Of a DNA stretch of 64,000 bases, positions 50,148 to 58,357 are shown piece by piece. The stretch is taken from the NCBI RefSeq assembly GCF_002968015.1, contig NZ_PUIP01000005.1, forward strand, positions 124,001 through 188,000, written 5' to 3'. Origin of the DNA: Massilia phosphatilytica. Its GTDB lineage: Bacteria; Pseudomonadota; Gammaproteobacteria; Burkholderiales; Burkholderiaceae_D. Within the stretch, counting starts at the first letter, position 1; the number at the start of each line of letters is the position of its first letter. Position numbers and translations under genes: made by a program. The notes below the pieces were generated by a model. It did not search any database, was not told the origin of the DNA, and was given only the letters and a program-made list of their open reading frames with translations.

Positions 50148-50207
50148 GATCGACCGCAGGCAATCCTGCGCGTCACTACAACAACATGACAATACCAAGA
50201 GGATTCA

Positions 50208-52664
50208 ATGCACAAGACGCATCGCACGCCAACGCCGCACCCACCATCACCCGTTCCTCGCGCAGGCCTGGCGCCGCGCGCCATCCCCATCGCGGTCGCC
50301 ACCCTGCTTGCCGCGCAGTCCGCGGCCGCCTTTGCCCAGAGCACCGTGACGTCCGACAGCACCGCCGCTCCGGCGGAGACCGTGATCGTGACCGGAACGC
50401 GGAGCATCGGCACCAGGATGCGCGACAGCGCGGCGCCGGTGGCCGTGCTGACGGCCGACGCGCTGCGCGAAACGGGGGCGTCGAACCTGTTCGACGCGAT
50501 GACCACGCTGATGCCGTCCTATAACTCGCAGTCGGTCGGTGGCGACATCGGCAACATGATCCGCTCCGTGCAGTTGCGCGGCCTCGGCCCGAACCACGTG
50601 CTCGTTCTGGTCAACGGCAAGCGCCGCCACAACACGGCCAGCATCGCCGCCGACGCCGGACCCAACCAGTATTCCTCGCCTGCCGACCTCGACCTGATTC
50701 CGGTGTCGGCAGTCGACCACATCGAGGTCCTGCAGGACGGCGCCGCCGCGCAATACGGCTCGGATGCGATCGCGGGCGTCATCAACATCATCCTCAAATC
50801 CTCGCCGAGCGCAGGCGAAGTCAGCCTGACGGTCGGCAGTTACGGCGACAGCAAGGTCAACCCGCACCATGACCACAACGGGCTGACGCGCGACCTGCTG
50901 ATCGACAAGGGCTTTGCGCTCACGTCCAGCGGCTTCGCCCACCTGTCGGCGCAACTGCGCGACCACGATTTCACCAACCAGACCGGCGCCGACCTCGTGA
51001 CCACCAACGGTTTCGGCACGCCCCTGGTGCCGCGTTCGCCATCATCGGATCCGTTCCCCAGCAAAGTCAGCGGCGATTCGAAGAGCCAGGTGGGCGGCGC
51101 GGCCCTGAACGCGGGCTACCGCCTGGCGGGCGGCGCCGACGTCTACGGGAATGCCACCTATGCCCATCGCAACGCGTGGAGCTACCAGAACTGGCGTACC
51201 CCGACCAAGGCGCCGACCTTCTACCCAAATGGCTTCGAGCCGGTCGAAACGGCGAAGGAAGACGACTATGCAGTCAGCGTCGGCATCAAGGGCACATCCG
51301 GCGACGGCTGGCATTGGGATCTGAGCACCACCTATGGTCGCGACGACATCGCGATCGGCGTCCAGGACACCGTCAACCGGCCGTTGCTGCGCAAGACAGG
51401 CAGTTCGCCGACCAGCTTCTACGACGGCCAGTACACGTTCTCGCAGTGGACCAGCAACGCCGACTTCAGCAAGTCCTTCGACATCGGCTGGCGGGCGCCG
51501 CTGACGCTGGCGTTCGGCCTGGAAGCGCGCCACGAATCCTACAGCCTGGGCGCCGGCGACGAGGCGTCGCGCTACGACTTCGGCCCCGACGGTTTCCCCG
51601 GCTATGCGCTGGCCGACGCGGGCACGCACACCCGCCGCAACGTGGCGGGCTATGTCGACATCGGCGTGCGCCCGTTGCCGCAGTGGCAGATCAACGTCGC
51701 CGGCCGCCAGGAGCACTACAGCGACTTCGGCAATACCTTCAATGCGAAGCTGACCAGCCGGTATGACTTCACGCCCGCCTTCGCCCTGCGCGGCACGGTG
51801 AGCAACGGCTTCCGGGCGCCGACGCTGCAGGAAGAATTCTATTCCGCGACGAACGTCGGCCCGACCTACGCCGACGTGGTCCTGCCGGCCAATTCGCCTT
51901 CCGCGTCGTACGCCGGGGCCAGGCCGCTGGCACCCGAAAAATCGAACAACCTGAGCCTGGGCCTGGTGGCGACCGTCGCGCCCCGTCTGGCGGTCACGCT
52001 GGACATGTACCGGATCGAGGTCCGTCATCGCATCGTCGGCTCGGGCACGATCAGCGGCGCCGGCGCCGATGCGGCGATTGTCGCCCATGGCAGCGTACTC
52101 GACCCGAGCATTACCGACGCCACCGTCAGCTACCTGACCAATGGCGTCGACACCCGGACCCATGGCCTCGACGCGACCGCCGACTATCCGATGGACCTCG
52201 GCGACTATGGCAAGGTCAAATGGACCGCCGGCCTGAACCTGAACCATAACCGGGTGACCGGCACCAACCTGGCGGGCGGCGTCAACCCGGCGGCGATTTC
52301 GCCCGTCATCGACGCGACGCCGAAAAGCAAGCTGATCCTGGGTGGCAAATACTTCTACGGCGACTGGAACGTCAATCTGCGCGTGACCCGCTACGGCGAC
52401 ACGCAACTGACGGTGGCCGACCCCGACACCGACGGCGCGCCGTTCCATACCAACCACATCAAGCCGACCACGATCGCCGACGTGGAGACGGGTTATGACT
52501 TCACCAGCAAACTGAGCCTGACCGCTGGCGTGAAGAACCTGTTCAATCATTTCCCCGAGCACGCGATTTCGCAGGGCTACACGCATGCTTACGTGCTGCC
52601 GAGCTTCTCGCCGTTCGGCATCAACGGCGCGTACTACTACGTCAAGCTCGCGTATTCGCTCTGA
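50208..52664 (+). CDS. TonB-dependent outer-membrane receptor
   Basis: The 818-residue receptor has a long signal region (PRAIPIAVATLLAAQSAAAF), a TonB box (ETVIVTGTRS) and a plug (about 65-200) with the motifs RGLGPNHVLVLVNGKRRH and VLQDGAAAQYGSDAIAGVIN. A full barrel ends GAYYYVKLAYSL. Receptors with this plug (iron-complex or heme-type, often annotated as TonB receptor) occur in copper clusters of Oxalobacteraceae. Its place after copD and its shared upstream element link it to metal uptake. The ligand is unknown. A strong hairpin ends it. Confidence 0.92.
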   Translation: MHKTHRTPTPHPPSPVPRAGLAPRAIPIAVATLLAAQSAAAFAQSTVTSDSTAAPAETVIVTGTRSIGTRMRDSAAPVAVLTADALRETGASNLFDAMTTLMPSYNSQSVGGDIGNMIRSVQLRGLGPNHVLVLVNGKRRHNTASIAADAGPNQYSSPADLDLIPVSAVDHIEVLQDGAAAQYGSDAIAGVINIILKSSPSAGEVSLTVGSYGDSKVNPHHDHNGLTRDLLIDKGFALTSSGFAHLSAQLRDHDFTNQTGADLVTTNGFGTPLVPRSPSSDPFPSKVSGDSKSQVGGAALNAGYRLAGGADVYGNATYAHRNAWSYQNWRTPTKAPTFYPNGFEPVETAKEDDYAVSVGIKGTSGDGWHWDLSTTYGRDDIAIGVQDTVNRPLLRKTGSSPTSFYDGQYTFSQWTSNADFSKSFDIGWRAPLTLAFGLEARHESYSLGAGDEASRYDFGPDGFPGYALADAGTHTRRNVAGYVDIGVRPLPQWQINVAGRQEHYSDFGNTFNAKLTSRYDFTPAFALRGTVSNGFRAPTLQEEFYSATNVGPTYADVVLPANSPSASYAGARPLAPEKSNNLSLGLVATVAPRLAVTLDMYRIEVRHRIVGSGTISGAGADAAIVAHGSVLDPSITDATVSYLTNGVDTRTHGLDATADYPMDLGDYGKVKWTAGLNLNHNRVTGTNLAGGVNPAAISPVIDATPKSKLILGGKYFYGDWNVNLRVTRYGDTQLTVADPDTDGAPFHTNHIKPTTIADVETGYDFTSKLSLTAGVKNLFNHFPEHAISQGYTHAYVLPSFSPFGINGAYYYVKLAYSL

Positions 52665-52669
52665 TTGAT

Positions 52670-52712
52670 GCACCCGTCGCCCGTCAGCCACGTGCTGACG
52701 GGCGACGGGTGC
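52670..52712. terminator. Large hairpin between convergent genes
   Basis: A perfect 19-bp stem (GCACCCGTCGCCCGTCAGC with its complement) and a 5-base loop lie 6 bases after the TonB receptor stop and 4 bases from the end of the convergent channel gene. It probably ends transcription from both sides, though no T-tract is present. Confidence 0.7.
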
Positions 52713-52715
52713 CGG

Positions 52716-53489
52716 TTACAGCAACAGCTGGATGCCGAACATGAATGCGACCTGGCGCTTGTCGTCGCGCGCCGGGCCGATGTCGCGGCCGACGCTGCCC
52801 TGCAGGATGAGGCTGTCGGCCAGCCGCCATTTGAACCCGACGCTCGCCAGCGTCTGGCTGCCCTCGCCCGCGACCCGCGTATGCTCGACTTCGACGCGGC
52901 ACTCGACCGTCGTCATGCACTGGCGCGTCAGCTTGACGCCGGCGAACCATTCGTCCGGCCCCGCCTGCACCAGGTTGCGGCCGGCCTCCACGAACAAGGC
53001 GTTGTCGCCACGATGGATACCGAGCACCAGCGGCAGCAGCAGGCTGTGGCCCGGATCGCTCAAGCCCCGTTCGACCGAGCTGGCCGACGGGTTCCAGCTA
53101 TAGGCGGGAAACATGGCCAGCGCGACGCCGGCCGGCTCCAGGTCGACGAAGCGCCACTTGAGCCCAACCGTCGCCGACCCGAAACCCGACCGTGTATCCG
53201 TTCCCGGCTGGCGCAGCATCAGGTGCGGGACCGCCAGCACGAGCTGGGTCCGTTCGGTCAGACCGTAGTTGACGTCCACGGCCGGCACCGCATATTCCCG
53301 GCTGCCGGTCGTGCGCTCGCCGCTGGCAACGATGTTGATCTCCCAGTTGCGCGCGCCAGGGGTATCGGTGTCCTCGGTCGCATGCGCACCGGGCAGCATC
53401 GCGACCAGCAACAACGCGGCGACCCGCGCCTTGCAGGGCCGCTTGCCGCCGGCGCGCGGGGTGGCGGCATACAAATCGGTATCGTCCAT
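52716..53489 (-). CDS. Outer-membrane beta-barrel channel (MetA-pathway phenol-degradation family)
   Basis: The 257-residue protein has an N-terminal signal segment (ARVAALLLVAMLPGAHA, about 22-38). Repeated amphipathic strands with alternating aromatic residues follow (WEINIVASGERT, VDVNYGLTERTQLVLAVP, ATVGLKWRFVD), ending VAFMFGIQLLL. This is the PF13557-type channel found near catabolic operons. It may admit a substrate or serve as a passive pore. It is the last gene of a long minus-strand series, 42 bases after the hydroxyacid dehydrogenase gene. Confidence 0.8.
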   Translation of the reverse strand: MDDTDLYAATPRAGGKRPCKARVAALLLVAMLPGAHATEDTDTPGARNWEINIVASGERTTGSREYAVPAVDVNYGLTERTQLVLAVPHLMLRQPGTDTRSGFGSATVGLKWRFVDLEPAGVALAMFPAYSWNPSASSVERGLSDPGHSLLLPLVLGIHRGDNALFVEAGRNLVQAGPDEWFAGVKLTRQCMTTVECRVEVEHTRVAGEGSQTLASVGFKWRLADSLILQGSVGRDIGPARDDKRQVAFMFGIQLLL

Positions 53490-53531
53490 CCTCGTGCCTC
53501 GGTGTCGTCAAGTTCCAGTTCGCGCCACGCT

Positions 53532-54458
53532 TCAGTAACCGCTCGCCCGGTCGACGAGGCCAATCATCGGCAACCCTTGCCGGTGGCGCCGGATGTTGCC
53601 GATGACGGCTTCGACCGCGGTTTCCGGCTGGGTCATGCTGGCGATGTGCGGCGTCAGCGTCACCCGCGGATGCGTCCAGAACGGATGGTCTGGCGGCAAT
53701 GGTTCCGGTTCGCACACATCGAGGATGGCGCTGCCCAGTTGTCCATCGTCCAGCGCCTGGAGCAAGTCCTCCTGGACCAGGTGGCCGCCGCGGCCGACGT
53801 TGATCAGGGTGGCACCGCGCGGCAGCTGGTCGAACAGCGGCTTGGACAGGATGCCGCGCGTACCGTCGGTCAAGGGCAACAGGCAGATCAGGATGTCCGT
53901 GCGCATCAGGAACGCCTGCAATTGCTCCGGGCCGGCATGGCATGCCACGCCGTCGATGCGGTGCGGCGAGCGGCTCCAGCCCGCGCAGGAGAAGCCGAAG
54001 CCGGACAAGCGCTCCAGCACGGCGCGCCCCAGCACGCCGAGGCCGAGTACGCCGACGCGGCGCGTTGCGGCAGGAAGCACGCGACGAGGCTGCCAGCACG
54101 CGTTGCGCTGCTGCTCCAGGTAGGTGCGCCAGTCGCGATGGATGGACAGCACCGCCAGGGTCACGTACTCGACCATGCCGGCGATGATGCCGGACTCCAC
54201 CATGCGCACCACCGGCAGCGCCGCGGGAATGGCGGAGAGATCGACATGATCGGTGCCCGCCCCGGTCGAAAACAGGATTTCCAGGTTGGGAAACCGGGCC
54301 GCGACGTCGTCCGGCGGCTCCCACGCCGCCAGGTAGCGCACCTCGCCCGGGTCGCCGATATCGGGCCAGATACGAAACGGCAGTTCCGGCATCTGGCGGG
54401 CAAACAGTTCCGCCCAGACGGCGCCGCGCACCGGGTCGGCCTTGTAGACGAAGCTCAT
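53532..54458 (-). CDS. ghrA: D-2-hydroxyacid dehydrogenase (glyoxylate/hydroxypyruvate reductase A type)
   Basis: The 308-residue enzyme belongs to the GhrA branch of 2-hydroxyacid dehydrogenases. It has the NAD(P) motif GVLGLGVLGRAVLERL (about residue 140). Catalytic residues are Arg in INVGRGGHLV, Glu in LDVCEPEPLP and His in TLTPHIASMT. It reduces glyoxylate or hydroxypyruvate in the cytoplasm. In this cluster glyoxylate could come from cleavage of a hydroxyaspartate-like product by the DSD1-type enzyme at 60862. The start at 54458 is four bases from the cupin stop. Confidence 0.9.
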   Translation of the reverse strand: MSFVYKADPVRGAVWAELFARQMPELPFRIWPDIGDPGEVRYLAAWEPPDDVAARFPNLEILFSTGAGTDHVDLSAIPAALPVVRMVESGIIAGMVEYVTLAVLSIHRDWRTYLEQQRNACWQPRRVLPAATRRVGVLGLGVLGRAVLERLSGFGFSCAGWSRSPHRIDGVACHAGPEQLQAFLMRTDILICLLPLTDGTRGILSKPLFDQLPRGATLINVGRGGHLVQEDLLQALDDGQLGSAILDVCEPEPLPPDHPFWTHPRVTLTPHIASMTQPETAVEAVIGNIRRHRQGLPMIGLVDRASGY

Positions 54459-54462
54459 GCGC

Positions 54463-55206
54463 TTACGCCGGCCGATAGATGACATACACCTTCGCCACCT
54501 GTTCGCGGCTCTCCCAGCTGCACGTTGCATCCTGCTCGACCAGGAAGATGTCGCCTTTCGAGAACGTGCCCGCGCGCCCCGTCCCGTCGACGAACGTCAC
54601 GCTGCCCTCCAGCAGGAACATCAATTCGAAATGGCGGTACAGCATCGCGCGACGGTGATACGGCGTCGAATCCCAGGTGCCGCAGACGAACTCGCCATCG
54701 GCGGAACGATAGTCGCTGTAATTGCGGCATGCCGGCGTTGGCGTCAGCAGGAGTTCTGCCAGCGGCGCGCCAGACGGTTCGAGTTGCGGGCTCTCCTTGA
54801 TCGGCACGATCGCGCGTGCGCCGGGCTGGCTGCCGTTGTAGCGCGTGAAGATCAACGATACGGGACGGCCGGCGGACCAGGAGAACGCCGCCCCCTGCTG
54901 GATCACCGTGCTCTGGCCGGCATCGAGTGTCAGGACGGCGTCCGGATAAGTCAGGGTCAGGCTACCCGCGTCGACGATGATGAATTCGTCGGCCGGCATG
55001 GACGCCACCGCGCCGCCGCCGGCGTCGAGGGCGATGACACCCGCGGTCACCGGACCGGGCGCCCGGTTCAGGCAGCGGCGGCTGGCAAGAAAACGGTCCT
55101 CGCCGGGCGCCGCGGCCACGGCAATGCCCTGGTTCGGGTCGCGCGCAAATTCGCGCATGTCGACGAAGGATGGCGGTGTGCTCGCGGCGGAAAGTCGGTT
55201 CGGCAT
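54463..55206 (-). CDS. Bicupin-type protein
   Basis: The 247-residue protein contains two cupin units: one at about 55-130 (MPADEFIIVDAGSLTLTYP) and one at about 165-245 (RHFELMFLLEGSVTFVDG, FSKGDIFLVEQDATCSW). The second resembles DUF861-type cupins such as ureidoglycine aminohydrolase. His ligands are sparse, so an enzymatic role is uncertain. It has no signal peptide. It lies between the decayed ABC transporter and the glyoxylate reductase gene in the same direction and may be a pathway enzyme or sensor. Confidence 0.82.
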   Translation of the reverse strand: MPNRLSAASTPPSFVDMREFARDPNQGIAVAAAPGEDRFLASRRCLNRAPGPVTAGVIALDAGGGAVASMPADEFIIVDAGSLTLTYPDAVLTLDAGQSTVIQQGAAFSWSAGRPVSLIFTRYNGSQPGARAIVPIKESPQLEPSGAPLAELLLTPTPACRNYSDYRSADGEFVCGTWDSTPYHRRAMLYRHFELMFLLEGSVTFVDGTGRAGTFSKGDIFLVEQDATCSWESREQVAKVYVIYRPA

Positions 55207-55623
55207 GGTCTGGGCTTTCGATGGTCGTGTTGGCGTGATTTACCCACGCAGTAGACCATGGAAGGCATGCTCGACAAGCTCGTTTTCGCGCCCCGGCTCC
55301 ACAGAATCATTGGAATTCAAGGGCGTTCGCGGCATAGCGTGCCGCACCGTTCAAGGACCCTCGATCACGCCCAGCGGCGTTTGCATGTCGCGCAGCGTGG
55401 CCACGCTGTGGTGGCACGGGATGGTGCCGCCGGCGCGATCACCGCCAGCAGGCTGCGCGTGCAGGGAGGCGCGGGCGCGCACAGGATCTGCGCCGTCGTC
55501 CCGTTTTCCTGGATCTCGCCATGGTGCCCGGCCACGTTCATCCAGGTCGTTGCGCGCCGTGACCCGCAAACCGGATACCTTGACCAGTGCATTCATGTCA
55601 CGCCATGGCTCTTCACGCCGGCG
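55207..55623. other. Gap holding a decayed transporter gene
   Basis: These 417 bases lie between the binding-protein gene and the cupin gene, where permease and ATPase genes of a peptide-type ABC transporter would be expected. Apart from the remnant at 55351-55596, about 145 bases (55207-55350) show nothing I can identify. Confidence 0.6.
55351..55596 (-). pseudogene. Remnant of a peptide-type ABC transporter ATPase gene
   Basis: One frame opens MNALVKVSGLRVTARNDLDE, the start of a DppD/GsiA-like ATPase. In another frame, overlapping from about 55540, the DNA reads GHHGEIQENGTTAQIL then CAPAPPCTRSLLAVI. That is the C-terminal block of the same family, normally about 240 residues later (GxxxExGxTxxIxxxPxHPYT-RxLL). 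Walker A, signature and Walker B are gone. An internal deletion fused the two ends out of frame, and the permease genes are lost as well. The intact binding-protein gene lies directly upstream. Confidence 0.7.
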
Positions 55624-57216
55624 TCAGCTCTCCAGCCACACTTGTTCGGCGAACGAGAACCCCATCAGGCCGCCCAGGGGGTGCGAGGCATAGCCTTTCA
55701 GCTTGTTGGTGAAGCCATCCAGCGAGTGGTTGAAGATCGGGATGCCGACGCCGCACTGGTCGTGCACCAGCACCTGCATGTCCGCATACATCTGCTTGCG
55801 CCTGGCCTCATCGGTTTCGCCGCGCGCGAGTTCCAGCAGCTGGTCGAATTGCTCGTTCTTCCAGCCCGAGACGTTCGTCGGCGCCGTCGATTTGAAGAAC
55901 ATCGTGAACAGCAGGTCGACCGTGGGGCGCGGATTGATGTTGCCGAACGAGATGGGATGCTTGGCCCAGTGGTTCGACCAATAGCCGTCCGGTGGCATGC
56001 GCTTGACCTCCAGATGCATGCCGATCTTTTGCCCCGTCAGCTGCAGGACCTGCGCCGTATCGACCGAACCGCTCGCGGGCGTGGAGGCCACGATCGGCAA
56101 CTTTCTGCCGGCCATGCCCGACTTGCGCAAGTGGTACCTTGCCTTGTCCAGGTCCATCGTGCGCTGAGGCAACCCGTCGAAGTAGTATTTGCTGGTGCGC
56201 TGGACCGGCTGGTCGTTGCCGATGTCCGCATAGCCCCGCATCGATACCTTGCTGATGAGCTCCCGGTCCATCATGTATTTCATCGCCAGCACGAAGTCCG
56301 GGTTCTTCACGGGCCCCAGGTAGTCACGCATGATGAGATCGGTGTAATTCCCGGTGTTCGATTCAAACAGGGTGTAGCCGTCGGTCGCCTTCACGGCCCG
56401 GGCCGAGCGCGGATTGACGCCGTTGATCAGGTCGACGTCGCCCGACAACAGCGCGTTCACGCGCGCCGCTTCGTCGGGAATCGCGAAATATTCGATCTCG
56501 TCGAGGTAGGGCTTGCCCGGCTTCCAGTAGTTCTTGTTGGCGACGCCGACCGAACGTATGCCTGGACGAAACTCCTTGCATCGATAGGGGCCGGTGCCGT
56601 TGGCGGTGGTGAAATCGCGCGTGCCGTCCCGGACGATGAGGAAATTCGATGTGCCCAACAACAGGGGCAAGTCGATATTCGGCGCGTTCAGCACGATCGT
56701 CACTTCGTTCGGGCCCACCGCCCTGACGTCCGCGAACCCGTCCGCGATGGCCTTGGCCTTGGACGCGGTGGCCGGATCCTTCTGGCGCAGCAACGAGTAC
56801 ACCACGTCGGCCGCGGTCAACGGCTGGCCATCGTGGAAGACCACGTCCTTGCGCAGCTTGACCGACCACGTCAACGCATCGGTGGTGTCGATCGACTCGG
56901 CCAGTTCCATCCGCGGATTCAGGCTGGCCTCGATCGCGGTCAGGCCGTTATAGAACATGAAATGACGCACGAAGTCGGCGATGGTGCCCCCCTTGGCGGG
57001 ATCCAGCGTATCGGAGGTCGAACTGGCGGCCGCGGCCACGCGGAGGCGCCCGCCTTTCTTCGGCGTCTGCGCGAGCGCGGCGCCGGCGTGCGTCAGCAGG
57101 GCGCCCGCGACGCCCGTCATCATGCCGCCGGCCACCAGGCTGCGCAGGACGTCGCGGCGCGAAAGGCCGCGCTGGAGGCCGGCTGACGGCGGAAGGATGA
57201 TGTCGGAGTCGCGCAT
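55624..57216 (-). CDS. ABC transporter substrate-binding protein, family 5 (peptide/opine type)
   Basis: The 530-residue protein has a twin-arginine signal (LSRRDVLRSLVAGGMMTGVA), cleaved near LAQTP. The family 5 fold shows RVAAAASSTSDTLDPAKGGT, FHDGQPLTAADVVYSL and ALSGDVDLI-type segments (VNALLSGDVDLING). It would bind a peptide, opine or similar solute in the periplasm. Downstream on the same strand the ATPase survives only as a fragment and no permease is present, so import through its own transporter is no longer possible from this locus. The 147 bases upstream separate it from the OCD gene. Confidence 0.9.
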   Translation of the reverse strand: MRDSDIILPPSAGLQRGLSRRDVLRSLVAGGMMTGVAGALLTHAGAALAQTPKKGGRLRVAAAASSTSDTLDPAKGGTIADFVRHFMFYNGLTAIEASLNPRMELAESIDTTDALTWSVKLRKDVVFHDGQPLTAADVVYSLLRQKDPATASKAKAIADGFADVRAVGPNEVTIVLNAPNIDLPLLLGTSNFLIVRDGTRDFTTANGTGPYRCKEFRPGIRSVGVANKNYWKPGKPYLDEIEYFAIPDEAARVNALLSGDVDLINGVNPRSARAVKATDGYTLFESNTGNYTDLIMRDYLGPVKNPDFVLAMKYMMDRELISKVSMRGYADIGNDQPVQRTSKYYFDGLPQRTMDLDKARYHLRKSGMAGRKLPIVASTPASGSVDTAQVLQLTGQKIGMHLEVKRMPPDGYWSNHWAKHPISFGNINPRPTVDLLFTMFFKSTAPTNVSGWKNEQFDQLLELARGETDEARRKQMYADMQVLVHDQCGVGIPIFNHSLDGFTNKLKGYASHPLGGLMGFSFAEQVWLES

Positions 57217-57363
57217 GGATGTGTCCTCGGGGTTCGGGTGAATGATGGCCCGCCGGTGAGCCATTGACACATTGTAAGTTGGTTCACGAAGTATTTTCTG
57301 CGGTCGGCCTCGTGGCCCGTAGCAGATGCTTGCATTCTTCGGCAGCGAATCAGTGGTTGTCTT

Positions 57364-58356
57364 TTATCGCAAACACGTCGGATCAATCCAGGGCCAGTGG
57401 ACTGCGATGCCCAGGCCGCCGTCCCGGGCCTTCTCGTGAATCAGCCGCGCGACCGTCAGATCCTGCAGCGCGAGTCCCGTCAGGTCGAACACGGTGATGT
57501 CGTCCGGCGCCCGCTCCAGCCTCGCCTTGCCGGTCAACAGGTCGCCGATTTCGACACTGGGGGTGTCCGGCGCCCATTGCGATTCGCCGATCTGGCGGGA
57601 CTGGACCAGGTCGTCGACGACCAGCCGGACGCGCCGCAACAGGCCGTCCGGCAGCTCCCGTTTTCCCCGGGTATCGGCACCGACGCAGTTCACGTGCGCG
57701 CCTGGCTTGAGCGCATCCGCGGCGAACAGCGGCCCGCCGCCGGGCGTGGCCGTGATGATCACATCGCTGCGCGCCACGGCGCTGTCGGCATCGGCGGCGC
57801 AGGCGACCGGCAGGCGTCCGGCGACATGGCGTTCAAAATCCTCGTCGCGCCGACGATCGGCGCTGACGTAGCACAGAGCGTCGAGGTGCGGCAGCACCCG
57901 CAGCGCGAAGTCGACCTGGACACGCGCCTGCACGCCGGTACCGAACACGCACAGCCGCCTGCTGTCGGCACGCGCAAGCTGCTGCAAGCCGATCGCGCCC
58001 GCAGCCCCGGTGCGGGCCGTGGTAATCGCATTGCCATCGATGACGCAGACCGGGCGGCCCGTGGCCGGATCGATGAGCATCACGGTGGCCTGATGCGGCT
58101 CGCCGCCCAGTTGCCGGTTCGACGGCCAGAACCCGGCCGCTTTAAAGCCGAGCAATCCTTCCGCCTGCACGTCGCCCGCCTTGATGCCGAACACGCCGCC
58201 CGTGGCCAGCTTTTCGCGGATGACGGGGAACACACGGCCCTGTTCCTCGCTGTGGAGGACAAAGGCGCGCCGGACGGCCGCCAGCACGTCGTCCGGCTGA
58301 AGCACGGCGGCGACCGCGTCGGCATTCAGCATCAGGAGTCGGGATTCGCCTGGCAT
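57364..58356 (-). CDS. Ornithine cyclodeaminase / mu-crystallin family protein
   Basis: The 330-residue protein has the family's Rossmann motif CVFGTGVQARVQVDFAL (about 135-152). Substrate-side residues are in RVFPVIREKLATGG and the Lys in GIKAGDVQ, and GNAITTARTGAAGAIG precedes the Rossmann motif. Members include ornithine cyclodeaminase, ketimine reductases, iminosuccinate reductase (BhcD) and EutC of ectoine degradation. The neighbourhood (DSD1-type enzyme, aspartoacylase family, aldehyde dehydrogenase) favours an imino-acid reductase over ornithine cyclisation. It begins one base after the aldehyde dehydrogenase stop, so coupling is likely. Confidence 0.9.
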   Translation of the reverse strand: MPGESRLLMLNADAVAAVLQPDDVLAAVRRAFVLHSEEQGRVFPVIREKLATGGVFGIKAGDVQAEGLLGFKAAGFWPSNRQLGGEPHQATVMLIDPATGRPVCVIDGNAITTARTGAAGAIGLQQLARADSRRLCVFGTGVQARVQVDFALRVLPHLDALCYVSADRRRDEDFERHVAGRLPVACAADADSAVARSDVIITATPGGGPLFAADALKPGAHVNCVGADTRGKRELPDGLLRRVRLVVDDLVQSRQIGESQWAPDTPSVEIGDLLTGKARLERAPDDITVFDLTGLALQDLTVARLIHEKARDGGLGIAVHWPWIDPTCLR

Positions 58357-58357
58357 G

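Larger units (their letters stand above)
49895..50207. other. Intergenic region before the TonB receptor at 50208
   Basis: These 313 bases carry no convincing gene. They contain the hairpin at 49923-49955 just after copD and the metal-island element at 50134-50147. The last 100 bases, more AT-rich, should include the promoter of the TonB receptor gene, which is preceded by AAGAGGATTCA. Confidence 0.5.

Noticed and set aside
49654..50163. Minus-strand open frame over the end of copD and the following gap
   Set aside because: No family features, no ribosome-binding site, and half of it is antisense to copD.
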